Shown in pieces: positions 35,391 to 42,899 of a stretch of 64,000 nucleotides of DNA. The translations under genes and the position numbers were made by a program. The stretch comes from Ovoidimarina sp038744785 (GTDB lineage Bacteria > Pseudomonadota > Alphaproteobacteria > Rhodobacterales > Rhodobacteraceae): contig JBCDLX010000018.1 of the NCBI GenBank assembly GCA_038744785.1, forward strand, positions 47,368-111,367. The letters are read 5' to 3'. The notes beneath the pieces are model-generated. The model was not told the DNA's origin. It was given only the letters and a program-made list of their open reading frames with translations, and searched no databases. Position 1 is the first letter of the stretch. Each line of letters starts with the position of its first letter.

Positions 35391-35520
35391 ACTATTTCGA
35401 TAGTTGCGCCCGAAACAGCGCCGAAGGCGCCGGGCGAGCGCCTGCCCGTCCCCACGGCCTCTCGTGCATTGCAAGGCAATGCACTGCCGGAAGGCGATTG
35501 CTTGTAATCGCCGAGAGGCA
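35391..35520. other. multi-hairpin structured element with enclosing stem
   Basis: Directly after the SIR2-like gene lies a row of perfect inverted repeats. ACTAT-TTCG-ATAGT is at 35391-35404, and GCGCC-GAA-GGCGC at 35418-35430. GCCTCTCG (35457-35464) pairs with CGAGAGGC (35512-35519) as an outer stem that encloses TGCATTGC-AAG-GCAATGCA (35465-35483) and GGCGATT-GCTTGT-AATCGCC (35493-35512), giving a three-way-junction shape. A further GCGGC/GCCGC pair lies at 35582-35597. No convincing protein is encoded. It could be a REP-like repeat, an RNA, or a transposition relic. Confidence 0.7.
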
Positions 35521-35624
35521 GACGCACGCCCGGCTTGCGCTGGTCTACATGGGTGTCATGCGACGGATCGCTATCTGAGAAGCGGCTTTCTGGCCGCAGA
35601 AGAGGGGGGCGAGCCCGACCCGAC

Positions 35625-35792
35625 CTAGCGGTCGTCCACCTTGGGCGGGGCATTCTCGGAAAACGACCGCCACAGGTAAATGCCGATCCCGGCCGCGATG
35701 GCGGCGACGACGGCAACCTGGATCAGTCCGGATGTCGATGCGATGGCCAATCCGGCCTCGGTGGCTTGTTCAGGGGCGCTGACGGTTTTCAT
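35625..35792 (-). CDS. small single-pass membrane protein
   Basis: 55 residues from the ATG at 35792 (MKTVSAPEQATEAGLAIASTS). One transmembrane helix, LIQVAVVAAIAAGIGIYLW, is followed by a short tail RSFSENAPPKVDDR. The N-terminus is likely outside and the tail cytoplasmic. The frame continues upstream to 35882 without a better start. No Shine-Dalgarno is obvious and the family is not recognised. It lies on the strand opposite to the SIR2-like gene. Confidence 0.5.
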   Translation of the reverse strand: MKTVSAPEQATEAGLAIASTSGLIQVAVVAAIAAGIGIYLWRSFSENAPPKVDDR

Positions 35793-35986
35793 GATGCCCG
35801 TGTCGCGGGCGAGCGCGGCAGAACTAGGGCAGGGCGGGGATTTTTTCGCGGTCCCGACCGGAAAACAGCACGCCACAGGCACCGTGTCGCGCTGTCTGAT
35901 AGCATGCGCTGCAAAGGCGTCATGCCGCGCAAGCTACAGGCCCGCGCGCTATGATCATTCGAGGGCGTAATGCCCCGCAGTGGCGG

Positions 35987-36193
35987 CTAGAGCGGTTTCA
36001 GATCACCGGCAGACTGGCGTCCGTCGCGGCCTTCGATCATCTCGTAGCTGACCTTCTGATTGTCGGCGAGCCCGGTCATCCCGGCCCGTTCGACGGCTGA
36101 AATATGGACGAACACGTCCTTGCCCCCGTCATCGGGAGCGATAAACCCATACCCTTTGGTCGTATTAAACCATTTCACGGTGCCAGTTGGCAT
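35987..36193 (-). CDS. cold-shock domain protein (CspA type)
   Basis: 68 residues from the ATG at 36193, preceded by AAGGAG. RNP1 is GYGFIAPDD and RNP2 is VFVHISAV, in the order GTVKWFNTTKGYGFIA and DVFVHISAVERAGM, diagnostic of the OB-fold cold-shock domain. It binds single-stranded nucleic acid as an RNA chaperone. It is transcribed divergently from the ArsC-family gene. The 166-base gap should contain its promoter and 5' leader. Confidence 0.96.
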   Translation of the reverse strand: MPTGTVKWFNTTKGYGFIAPDDGGKDVFVHISAVERAGMTGLADNQKVSYEMIEGRDGRQSAGDLKPL

Positions 36194-36358
36194 GCCGCTT
36201 CTCCTTCGTAGTTTCCCGCCCGCAATATGCCGGGCGGCCGTATGTGCGACAGCCGCGACGGCAGATTTTTGGTGCGCGCGGCCCGTGACACATCTAGAAG
36301 CATTGTGCATTCGGGGCGAAAATCAAGGGATAGCGGTGATGTTCGGGGAAATTCGCGC

Positions 36359-36691
36359 ATGAAGCTGACGGTTTGGGGGCTGAAGACCTGCGATACATGC
36401 AGAAAATCCATCAAGACGCTTGAGGCGGCCGGCCACGAGGTTGCCTTTCGTGACATCCGCGCCGATCCGCTATTGACCGGAGAGATCGCGGGGCTTGTCG
36501 AAACGTTCGGCGCTGCGGCCGTGAACCGCAAGTCGACGACATGGCGTGGGCTGGACGAGGCAGAGCGGGGCCAAGACCCCGGGGCGCTCTTGGCCCAGCA
36601 CCCGACACTGATGAAACGCCCCGTCATCTATGCCGACGGCGCGTTTCACATTGGCTGGACCCAGGACGTTCAGGCCGCGCTGGGCGTCTGA
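36359..36691 (+). CDS. ArsC/Spx-family thioredoxin-fold protein
   Basis: 110 residues from the ATG at 36359. The redox loop is CDTCRKS (CxxC) at about residues 11-17 in VWGLKTCDTCRKSIKTLEAAG, followed by FRDIRADPLLTGEIAGL and the C-terminal LMKRPVIYADGAFHIGW, as in YffB/ArsC. In true arsenate reductases the first cysteine is catalytic. The YffB-like members have no proven arsenate activity. Its last 22 bases overlap the convergent thrS 3' end. Confidence 0.87.
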   Translation: MKLTVWGLKTCDTCRKSIKTLEAAGHEVAFRDIRADPLLTGEIAGLVETFGAAAVNRKSTTWRGLDEAERGQDPGALLAQHPTLMKRPVIYADGAFHIGWTQDVQAALGV

Positions 36692-38634
36692 GCAAGGTCA
36701 GGGGGCAGGGCTTCGGTCTGAAGCTCGGGGATCAGGGCGTCGAGGGGGCGAACGCTTGTCTGCTTCTCGCCCAGGCGACGGACCGTCACTGTCCGTTCAT
36801 CGACCTCGCGCGCCCCGACCGCAAGGATCACCGGAACCTTTCCGACCGAATGCTCGCGGACCTTATAGTTGATCTTCTCGTTTCGGATGTCGGCCTCGGC
36901 CCGGAGCCCGGCTGCGCGCAGTTTCTTAACGGCTTCCAGAACATACGCATCGGCGTCTGACACGATTGAAGCAACCACGATCTGCCGCGGGGCCAGCCAG
37001 AATGGCAGCTTGCCTGCGTAGTTTTCGATCATAATGCCGATGAAGCGTTCGAAACTTCCCAGGATCGCGCGGTGCAGCATCACGGGCCGGTGCTTTTCAC
37101 CATCGGGGCCGATATAGGTCGCATCCAGCCGCTCCGGCAGGTTGAAATCAGCCTGGAAGGTGCCGCATTGCCATTCGCGTCCGATCGCATCGGTTAGCTT
37201 GAAATCAAGCTTCGGTCCGTAGAACGCACCCTCTCCGGGGTCGAGCTCGAAATCGTTCCGAACCGAAAGGATTGCTCGTTCCAGCGCGCCTTCGGCCTTG
37301 TCCCAGATCTCGTCCGATCCCACCCGCTGTTCGGGGCGGGTCGAGAATTTTATGTCGAACTTGGTAAACCCCGCATCGCGGTAGATGCCCGACAAAAGCT
37401 CAATGAATCTGGCGCATTCGCTTTCGATCTGATCCTCGGTGCAGAAGATATGCGCGTCGTCCTGCGTGAAACCGCGAACCCGCATGAGCCCATGAAGCGC
37501 GCCGTGAGGTTCATACCGGTGACAAGATCCGAACTCGGCGATTCGAAGCGGCAAATCACGATAGGATTTGAGACCTTGGTTGAAGACCTGGACGTGGCAG
37601 GGACAATTCATGGGTTTCAGTGCGTTGGTGCGCTTTTCGTTTGCATGTTCTTCATCGATCTCGGTCGTGAACATGTTTTCGCGGTACTTATCCCAGTGGC
37701 CCGACGCCTCCCACAGCTTGCGATCAACGACCTGCGGGGTCTTGATCTCGCGGTACCCGGCACGGTCCAGTTGGCGGCGCATGTAATCTTCGAGCGCGCG
37801 ATAGATGGTCCAGCCGTCTGGGTGCCAAAACACCATGCCGGGGGCTTCTTCCTGGAAGTGAAACAAGCTCATCTCGCGCCCCAAGCGGCGGTGGTCGCGC
37901 CGTTCGGCTTCTTCAAGGAAGTTCAGGTGATCTTTCAGGGCCTGCCGGTTCTTGAACGCAACGCCGTAGATGCGTTGCAGCTGCGGGCGGTTTGAATCCC
38001 CACGCCAATAGGCGCCGGCCACCTTCATCAGCTTAAACGCGTCTGCGGGAACCTGGCCCGTATGCTGAAAATGCGGGCCCCGGCAAAGATCCTGCCAATG
38101 TCCGTGCCAGTACATCCGGATCGGCTCCGATCCCGGGATCGCTTCGATCAACTCGACCTTGTACAGTTCGTTCTGTGCCTTGTAATAGGCCACAGCGCGA
38201 TCCCGTGCCCAAACCTCGGTCGTGACCGGGTCCCGCCGGTTGATGATTTCCTTCATCTTGGCTTCGATCTGACCAAGGTCTTCGGGCGTGAACGGCTCTT
38301 CCCTGTCGAAATCATAGTACCAGCCGTTTTCGATCACGGGCCCGATGGTGACCTTCACATCCGGCCAGATTTCCTGAACAGCGCGTGCCATGATGTGGGC
38401 CGCGTCATGGCGGATCAGCTCCAGCGCCTGCGCGTCGTCCTGCATGGTATGAATGGCGATCTTAGCGTTTTTTTCGATCGGCCATTGAAGGTCCCAATGC
38501 GCACCGTCAACGGTCGCGCTGATCGCCTTTTTTCCAAGAGAAGGCGAAATATCGGCGGCGACGTCGGCCGGGCTAACGCCTGCGCCATAGCTGCGTTTGT
38601 TGCCATCGGGGAAAGTCAGGGAAATATTGGCCAT
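36670..38634 (-). CDS. thrS: threonyl-tRNA synthetase
   Basis: 654 residues from the ATG at 38634 (MANISLTFPDGNKRSYGAGV). The N-terminal TGS domain precedes the editing domain, whose zinc-type motifs HDAAHIMARAVQEIWPD and YYDFD are visible. The class II catalytic core has GPGM-like MVFWHPDGWTIYRALEDYMRR, MNCPCHVQVFNQ (motif with a zinc cysteine), RIAEFGSCHRYEPHGALHGLMRVRGFTQDDAHIFC and the C-terminal anticodon domain (PVILAVGAREVDERTVTVRRLGEKQ). It charges tRNA-Thr. The promoter lies in the gap shared with the 3-methyladenine glycosylase gene. Confidence 0.98.
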   Translation of the reverse strand: MANISLTFPDGNKRSYGAGVSPADVAADISPSLGKKAISATVDGAHWDLQWPIEKNAKIAIHTMQDDAQALELIRHDAAHIMARAVQEIWPDVKVTIGPVIENGWYYDFDREEPFTPEDLGQIEAKMKEIINRRDPVTTEVWARDRAVAYYKAQNELYKVELIEAIPGSEPIRMYWHGHWQDLCRGPHFQHTGQVPADAFKLMKVAGAYWRGDSNRPQLQRIYGVAFKNRQALKDHLNFLEEAERRDHRRLGREMSLFHFQEEAPGMVFWHPDGWTIYRALEDYMRRQLDRAGYREIKTPQVVDRKLWEASGHWDKYRENMFTTEIDEEHANEKRTNALKPMNCPCHVQVFNQGLKSYRDLPLRIAEFGSCHRYEPHGALHGLMRVRGFTQDDAHIFCTEDQIESECARFIELLSGIYRDAGFTKFDIKFSTRPEQRVGSDEIWDKAEGALERAILSVRNDFELDPGEGAFYGPKLDFKLTDAIGREWQCGTFQADFNLPERLDATYIGPDGEKHRPVMLHRAILGSFERFIGIMIENYAGKLPFWLAPRQIVVASIVSDADAYVLEAVKKLRAAGLRAEADIRNEKINYKVREHSVGKVPVILAVGAREVDERTVTVRRLGEKQTSVRPLDALIPELQTEALPPDLAQTPSAA

Positions 38635-38741
38635 CGGCCCATTCTCCTCGTCGGTTTGGCGCCCACGGAACGCCCGGTTGCGGGTATGTTGCGGCGGGGG
38701 TGTGCAGTCGGATCGTCTTCGCGTCAAGCTATAACGAGAAT

Positions 38742-38756
38742 GTTCCGTATATGTTC
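38742..38756 (+). promoter_or_regulatory. LexA (SOS) box upstream of 3-methyladenine glycosylase
   Basis: GTTC-CGTATAT-GTTC at 38742-38756 is an exact copy of the alphaproteobacterial LexA-binding direct repeat GTTC-N7-GTTC. It ends 54 bases before the ATG at 38811 of a DNA-repair gene and lies in the divergent gap with thrS. Repression of the glycosylase by LexA and induction on DNA damage is the natural inference. Confidence 0.8.
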
Positions 38757-38810
38757 TTTTTCGCGACTGCTTACTGTGGCATAGTCCGGCCCAAGCCGGG
38801 GAGGAATAGC

Positions 38811-39479
38811 ATGCGCAGCTTCGAAGAGATTTTGGACATTGCCGCCGAACGAAAAGGCGACCGGGCGATCGTTCTTGATGGGATCGAGCCCCCCTTAAGC
38901 GCCGATGAGCTTGCCGCAATTCCCGACGACCGCTGGCTTGCCCAGATGACCAAGGCGGTTTTCCAGGCGGGCTTTAGCTGGAAAGTGATCGAGACCAAGT
39001 GGCCCGGGTTCGAGACTGCGTTTTTTAGCTTCGACGTTGATCGGGCCGCTTTTATGGCGCCAGATTGGTTTGACGAACTGGTCGGCGATACGCGGATCGT
39101 GCGGAACGCGATGAAAATACGGTCGGTGCACGAGAATGCCATGCTCGTGCAGCAGACGTCGCGCGAAGTCGGGGGGTTTGGCCGCAAGATTGCAGATTGG
39201 CCAGGCACGGATTTTGCCGGCCTGTTGCGATGGCTTGCAAAGAACGGTTCGCGGATGGGTGGCACAAGTGCGCAGTACTTTCTGCGTTCCATGGGCAAGG
39301 ACAGCTTCATCCTAAGCCGTGACGTGGTCGGACGGTTGGTCGCGGAAGGTGTGATTGACAAGCCGCCGACAAGCCAAAAAGCAATGGCTTCGGTGCAGTC
39401 CGCGTTTAACACTTGGACTGCAGAATCGGGCCAAAGCCTTAAGGTGGTAAGCCGGGTTCTTGCACAGTCCACCGGGTGA
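38811..39479 (+). CDS. DNA-3-methyladenine glycosylase I family protein
   Basis: 222 residues from the ATG at 38811, with GGGGAGG upstream. It has MTKAVFQAGFSWKVIETKWPGFETAFFSFD and WFDELVGDTRIVRNAMKIRSVHENAMLVQQ, followed by LLRWLAKNGSRMGGTSAQYFLRSMGKDSFILSRDVVGRLV, the helix-hairpin-helix arrangement of Tag-like glycosylases. Such enzymes remove 3-methyladenine from alkylated DNA. The classical Tag zinc-binding ends (CxxH) are not evident, so it belongs to a shorter, divergent branch. A LexA box precedes it. Confidence 0.85.
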   Translation: MRSFEEILDIAAERKGDRAIVLDGIEPPLSADELAAIPDDRWLAQMTKAVFQAGFSWKVIETKWPGFETAFFSFDVDRAAFMAPDWFDELVGDTRIVRNAMKIRSVHENAMLVQQTSREVGGFGRKIADWPGTDFAGLLRWLAKNGSRMGGTSAQYFLRSMGKDSFILSRDVVGRLVAEGVIDKPPTSQKAMASVQSAFNTWTAESGQSLKVVSRVLAQSTG

Positions 39480-39914
39480 CGGGCACATCTGCCTCCGTGC
39501 CCCCTTGCTGGACAAGAACAACCGCCAGACAACTCTCAATCGGGACGCCATCGACGATCGCCCCTGCTCATCCAAACGCAGGGCTCGGGTCCAGCAAGAG
39601 GATTGTGCGATGCCAGGTCGCGTTCGCTTGTTTGGGCTGAGTGATAGAGGTTTTCAAAGCGACGCTCAAAAGCCCCTGTGGTGCGTCCAAATTGTGCCGG
39701 ACGGCCGCAGGTTCATGCGGATTGAACACCACTGGCGCAGGTCGCCTACGCATATCAGTGGCCACGTCCGCCATTCCAGGAAAGTCGAGACAACTCGTAC
39801 AGCAGAGGATCACGTGATTGATTCACTTTGTTTTATTTGGTTTCACGGCGTCGTGATGGTCAAAGGATTACGTCGTGGCTTGTATTTGTCACTGATCGGT
39901 GAATAAAGTGCGCT
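39480..39914. other. 435-base gap without a recognised gene
   Basis: Between the glycosylase and tetR there is an open frame of 149 codons (39460-39906, plus) and one of 82 codons (39568-39813, minus). Neither has a good start signal nor a sequence I recognise. The plus frame reads like GC-rich noise with a few Trp/His-rich stretches. The last 26 bases hold the TetR operator. This could be the eroded remains of an older gene. Confidence 0.4.
39888..39907. promoter_or_regulatory. TetR operator upstream of tetR gene
   Basis: GTCAC-TGATCG-GTGAA followed by TAAA, an inverted repeat (TCAC/GTGA) just upstream of the TetR ATG at 39915. The nearly identical site at 40517-40536 lies before the operon it is expected to control. 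Over 19 bases (TCAC to TAAA) the two differ at three central positions. Negative autoregulation is inferred. Confidence 0.72.
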
Positions 39915-40499
39915 ATGCCACGCGAAATCACATATGACCCGGCAAAGCTGAAATTGGATGTTATGACGCTCTTCTGGGCGAAGGGGTACTCTGACACGTC
40001 CCTCGCTGATTTAGAAGCAGCGACCGGTCTGAACCGCCGTCAGCTGTACAACGGTATCGGCGACAAGCGTAGTATGTTTCTGCATGCGATGGATGAATTC
40101 ACTCACCTGTCCGGTCAGTCGCTGTTGTTGCCCCTTGAGCGGGACGAAGCGGGTATTGCGGATATCGCAGAGCTTTTCGCCAAGTTTGTCGAGATGTCAA
40201 AGCTGCCCGAAGGACCTAAGGGGTGTTTGGTCTGCAGCACGTCCCAAGACGACATCGCGCAGGACCCGTCGGTCGCTGAACGTATGAACCTGTTCTTTGA
40301 TCGGATTCGGTCTGCGCACCTAAATGCGTTATCCCGCGCGGCCGCGCGAAAAGAAATCGCGCTTGATGCAGCGCAGATCGGCGTCCGTGCCGACGCCCTG
40401 TTTGGCACGCATGTCGCGCTGTGCATCCTTGCGCGGGCCGGCCGCCCGACACCGCAGCTTATGAACATCAAGTCTCAAGCTTTGTCGGCACTGAACTGA
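39915..40499 (+). CDS. TetR/AcrR-family repressor of the dehalogenase cassette
   Basis: 194 residues. The N-terminal HTH is YDPAKLKLDVMTLFWAKGYSDTSLADLEAATGLNRRQLYNGIGDKRSMFLHAMDEF, the usual TetR motif ending in (Y/F)xxFxxK-like LYNGIGDKRSMF. The C-terminal ligand domain includes GCLVCSTSQDDIAQDPSVAERM, as in AcrR regulators that sense small electrophiles or solvents. Candidate operators at 39888 and 40517 flank it. It is followed after 48 bases by the four-gene cassette. Confidence 0.92.
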   Translation: MPREITYDPAKLKLDVMTLFWAKGYSDTSLADLEAATGLNRRQLYNGIGDKRSMFLHAMDEFTHLSGQSLLLPLERDEAGIADIAELFAKFVEMSKLPEGPKGCLVCSTSQDDIAQDPSVAERMNLFFDRIRSAHLNALSRAAARKEIALDAAQIGVRADALFGTHVALCILARAGRPTPQLMNIKSQALSALN

Positions 40500-40516
40500 T
40501 CTAATTTTGGGTAAAT

Positions 40517-40536
40517 TTCACCAATCAGTGAATAAA
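40517..40536. promoter_or_regulatory. TetR operator upstream of the DUF1330-dehalogenase operon
   Basis: TTCAC-CAATCA-GTGAA followed by TAAA, an inverted repeat 11 bases before the ATG at 40548. It is the second copy of the motif found before tetR. Because it sits between tetR and the cassette, bound TetR would block cassette transcription. Confidence 0.75.
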
Positions 40537-40547
40537 GGAAGGATCAA

Positions 40548-40883
40548 ATGGAAGACACCGCAGTTTACATGATCGTCATGCTCGACGTGGACGATATGGA
40601 CGCGTTCTTCGCGGATTACGTCGCGCCGCTAAAGTCCCATAACCAGAAGTATGGGGTCGAAACGCTGGTCGGGACACCTGCACCAGAGGTGTTGGAAGGG
40701 ACCTATTCCAAATCCCTTACGGTTGTCCTGAAGTTCAAGTCTGCCGCTGTTCAGCGCAGTTGGTACACGGATCCTGCCTATCAGCCGCTGCTGAAACGGC
40801 GGTTTGAACTGACCAACACCGAAACCTCCCTTGCGTTGGTCGCACCTGAGTTTCAGCCCGCCAGAATCGGAGCCGCAGAATGA
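40548..40883 (+). CDS. DUF1330 dimeric alpha/beta-barrel protein
   Basis: 111 residues: MEDTAVYMIVMLDVDDMDAFFADYVAPLKSHNQKYGVETLVGTPAPEVLEGTYSKSLTVVLKFKSAAVQRSWYTDPAYQPLLKRRFELTNTETSLALV region as in DUF1330 proteins, with the YDPAYQPLxxxR-like motif seen here as WYTDPAYQPLLKRR. These are ferredoxin-like monooxygenase-fold proteins of largely unknown function. It is first in the cassette, and its stop overlaps the next start (ATGA). Confidence 0.85.
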   Translation: MEDTAVYMIVMLDVDDMDAFFADYVAPLKSHNQKYGVETLVGTPAPEVLEGTYSKSLTVVLKFKSAAVQRSWYTDPAYQPLLKRRFELTNTETSLALVAPEFQPARIGAAE

Positions 40884-41884
40884 CCAAGATCGCACGGTTT
40901 GACCGGATCGGAGGGCCAGAGGTTCTGTCACTGGTCGAAGTGGATACGCCCGCCCCGTCGGACGGCGAGGTTCAGATCGCGATGAAGGCCGCGGGTCTGA
41001 ACCGGGCGGAACTTTTGTTCATGGCGCGAGAATACTTGGTTGATCCCGAGCTTCCGTCGCTTCTGGGCTTCGAAGGTGCCGGAGAGGTCGTCGCCGTTGG
41101 TGACGGCGTAACGCGGGTCCGTCCTGGTGACAGAGTGGCAGTCACGCCTGCGTTCAAGCAGAATGCGTACGGTGTGCTAGGGGCGCGGGTCAATATGCCG
41201 GAAACGGCGCTCGAACCTGTTCCGGACGGCGTCGACTATCGATCGGCTGCCGCGTTCTGGATGGCCTTTGGCACCGCCTATGGTCTGCTGGTTCTGCGCG
41301 GTGGTCTTAAGGCAGGGGCCGGCCAGACCGTTGTGATTAATGCTGCCTCTTCCAGCGTGGGAACCGCCGCCTTTCAGATTGTCGCGGCGCATGGCGGTAC
41401 AGTGATCGCCCTGACCCGGGATCAAACAAAGGTGGCCGGTCTGAACAACGCCGGGGCAGATCATGTCATCGTCACAGACGAAGAAGATGTGGTTGCACGA
41501 ATCTTAGAGATTACAGATGGGCGCGGATTCGACATCGCGCTTGACGCGGTATCTGGGACAGAGGGCGAAACGCTGGCCAACGCTGCGGCGTTCGAGGCCA
41601 GGGTTGTGGTCTACGGATTACTATCTGGTGCCCCATCCACGCTGCCGTTCTTTCCGATGATCACAAAGGGCGTGGTGGTCACGGGATTCCACCTTGCCTG
41701 GCACATGCTCGATCTGCCCGACCGGCGTGTGGAGGCAGTGGCACATCTCAACGAGGGTTTGGCCTCGGGTGCCTATGTTCCCCGGATCGATCGCGTTTTT
41801 GCCTTTGAGGCTCTTCAGGATGCCTACCGCCACATGGCTTCGAACACCCAACTTGGGAAAATCATCGTCGAGTTTGATCAATGA
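40880..41884 (+). CDS. zinc-independent MDR-family quinone oxidoreductase-like protein
   Basis: 334 residues of the medium-chain dehydrogenase/reductase family. The GroES-like part has GLNRAELLFMAREYLVDPELPSLLGFEGAGEVVAVGDGVTRVRPGDRVAV. The NAD(P) Rossmann part has TVVINAASSSVGTAAFQIVAAHGGTVIALTRDQTKVAGLNNAGADHVI. The structural and catalytic zinc cysteines of classic alcohol dehydrogenases are missing, as in NADPH:quinone reductases. It overlaps its neighbours on both sides by four bases. It could reduce an unsaturated or quinone-type intermediate. Confidence 0.9.
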   Translation: MTKIARFDRIGGPEVLSLVEVDTPAPSDGEVQIAMKAAGLNRAELLFMAREYLVDPELPSLLGFEGAGEVVAVGDGVTRVRPGDRVAVTPAFKQNAYGVLGARVNMPETALEPVPDGVDYRSAAAFWMAFGTAYGLLVLRGGLKAGAGQTVVINAASSSVGTAAFQIVAAHGGTVIALTRDQTKVAGLNNAGADHVIVTDEEDVVARILEITDGRGFDIALDAVSGTEGETLANAAAFEARVVVYGLLSGAPSTLPFFPMITKGVVVTGFHLAWHMLDLPDRRVEAVAHLNEGLASGAYVPRIDRVFAFEALQDAYRHMASNTQLGKIIVEFDQ

Positions 41885-42876
41885 CGCAATCTCCCGTTCT
41901 TCAGATGGAAGGCCCAACCATGGACAAGATCAATTCGACCAGGGCCACTGGTCCCTTGGCACGTGCTAATGACACGATCAGTCGCCTGGGCATCGAGACG
42001 GAATACCCGTTTGATCGCAACTTCTTCGACAGCCCAATGGGCGCGATGCATTTTGTCGATGAGGGTAAGGGTGACCCGGTTTTGATGCTGCACGGCAATC
42101 CGACCTGGTCGTTTCTGTATCGCAATATCATCCCAGAGATTGCGAAAGCCCATCGTGTCGTTGCCCCGGATCATATCGGTTTCGGGCTTTCGGATAAGCC
42201 AAAGGATGAGGCGGCTTATAGTCTCAGGCACCATATCGAAAACCTTGAGGCGTTGGTTCTGGAACTGGATCTTCGCGACATCACGCTTGTGATGCAGGAT
42301 TGGGGTGGCCCGATCGGGCTTGCGGTCGCTGCGCGGCACCCAAACCGGATCAAGGCACTCGTTATCCTGAACACTTTCGGCTTCTATCCGCCCATTGATG
42401 GGGTCGATCCCGAGAAGCTGAAGCTGCCGCCCCCGCTGCTCCTAATGCGGTCCAAGGGTGTCGGAGATTTCATCGTTCGGCGCATGGGGTTCTTCGAGCG
42501 CCAGGTCATGAAGCTGGCAACGGCGACAAAACGGGATCGGAAAATCCGCAACGCCTATACCGGTATCTTCACGTCCTTTGCTGCGCGCGCGGGTGTTATG
42601 GCGTTCCCGCGTATGATCCCGACCAACACCGCACACCCGGCGGCCAAGGTGCTTCTGGAAGAGACCGGTCCCTACCTCGACAGCTACGATGGACCTGCAA
42701 AGATTTTCTGGGGGGTAAAGGATCCGCTGATACCAATCGGTGCGCTCGCAGCATGGAAAAAGAGACTTCCGCAGGCGCAAGTGACGGAATTCGCGCAGGC
42801 GCGCCACTACCTTCAAGACGATGAACCAGAGGCGCTCGTTTCCGGACTGAAGGAATTTCTGCGCCGCAACGGCTGA
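41881..42876 (+). CDS. haloalkane dehalogenase-like alpha/beta hydrolase (HLD-I/III type)
   Basis: 331 residues from the ATG at 41881 (an alternative is 41920). HGNPTWSFLYR is at 71-81, with N72 as a halide-stabilising residue. The nucleophile elbow QDWGGPIG has D140 with W141 as the other halide contact. The acid is D281 in WGVKDPLIP and the base is H309 in ARHYLQDDEPE. This D-D-H arrangement with an Asp nucleophile marks the dehalogenase family, acting on R-X to give R-OH and halide. The substrate is unknown. It overlaps the MDR gene by four bases and is cytoplasmic. Confidence 0.88.
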   Translation: MTQSPVLQMEGPTMDKINSTRATGPLARANDTISRLGIETEYPFDRNFFDSPMGAMHFVDEGKGDPVLMLHGNPTWSFLYRNIIPEIAKAHRVVAPDHIGFGLSDKPKDEAAYSLRHHIENLEALVLELDLRDITLVMQDWGGPIGLAVAARHPNRIKALVILNTFGFYPPIDGVDPEKLKLPPPLLLMRSKGVGDFIVRRMGFFERQVMKLATATKRDRKIRNAYTGIFTSFAARAGVMAFPRMIPTNTAHPAAKVLLEETGPYLDSYDGPAKIFWGVKDPLIPIGALAAWKKRLPQAQVTEFAQARHYLQDDEPEALVSGLKEFLRRNG

Positions 42877-42899
42877 CCAAAAACCGAAAGGAAAAATCC

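Noticed and set aside
34333..35600. Mobile element carrying the SIR2-like gene
   Set aside because: No transposase, integrase, target-site duplication or tRNA attachment site was found. Atypical base use and nearby hairpins are suggestive only, so it is not called a mobile element.
39460..39906. Open frame of 148 codons between the glycosylase and tetR
   Set aside because: No start signal, no recognisable domain, and it overlaps the end of the glycosylase gene in another frame.
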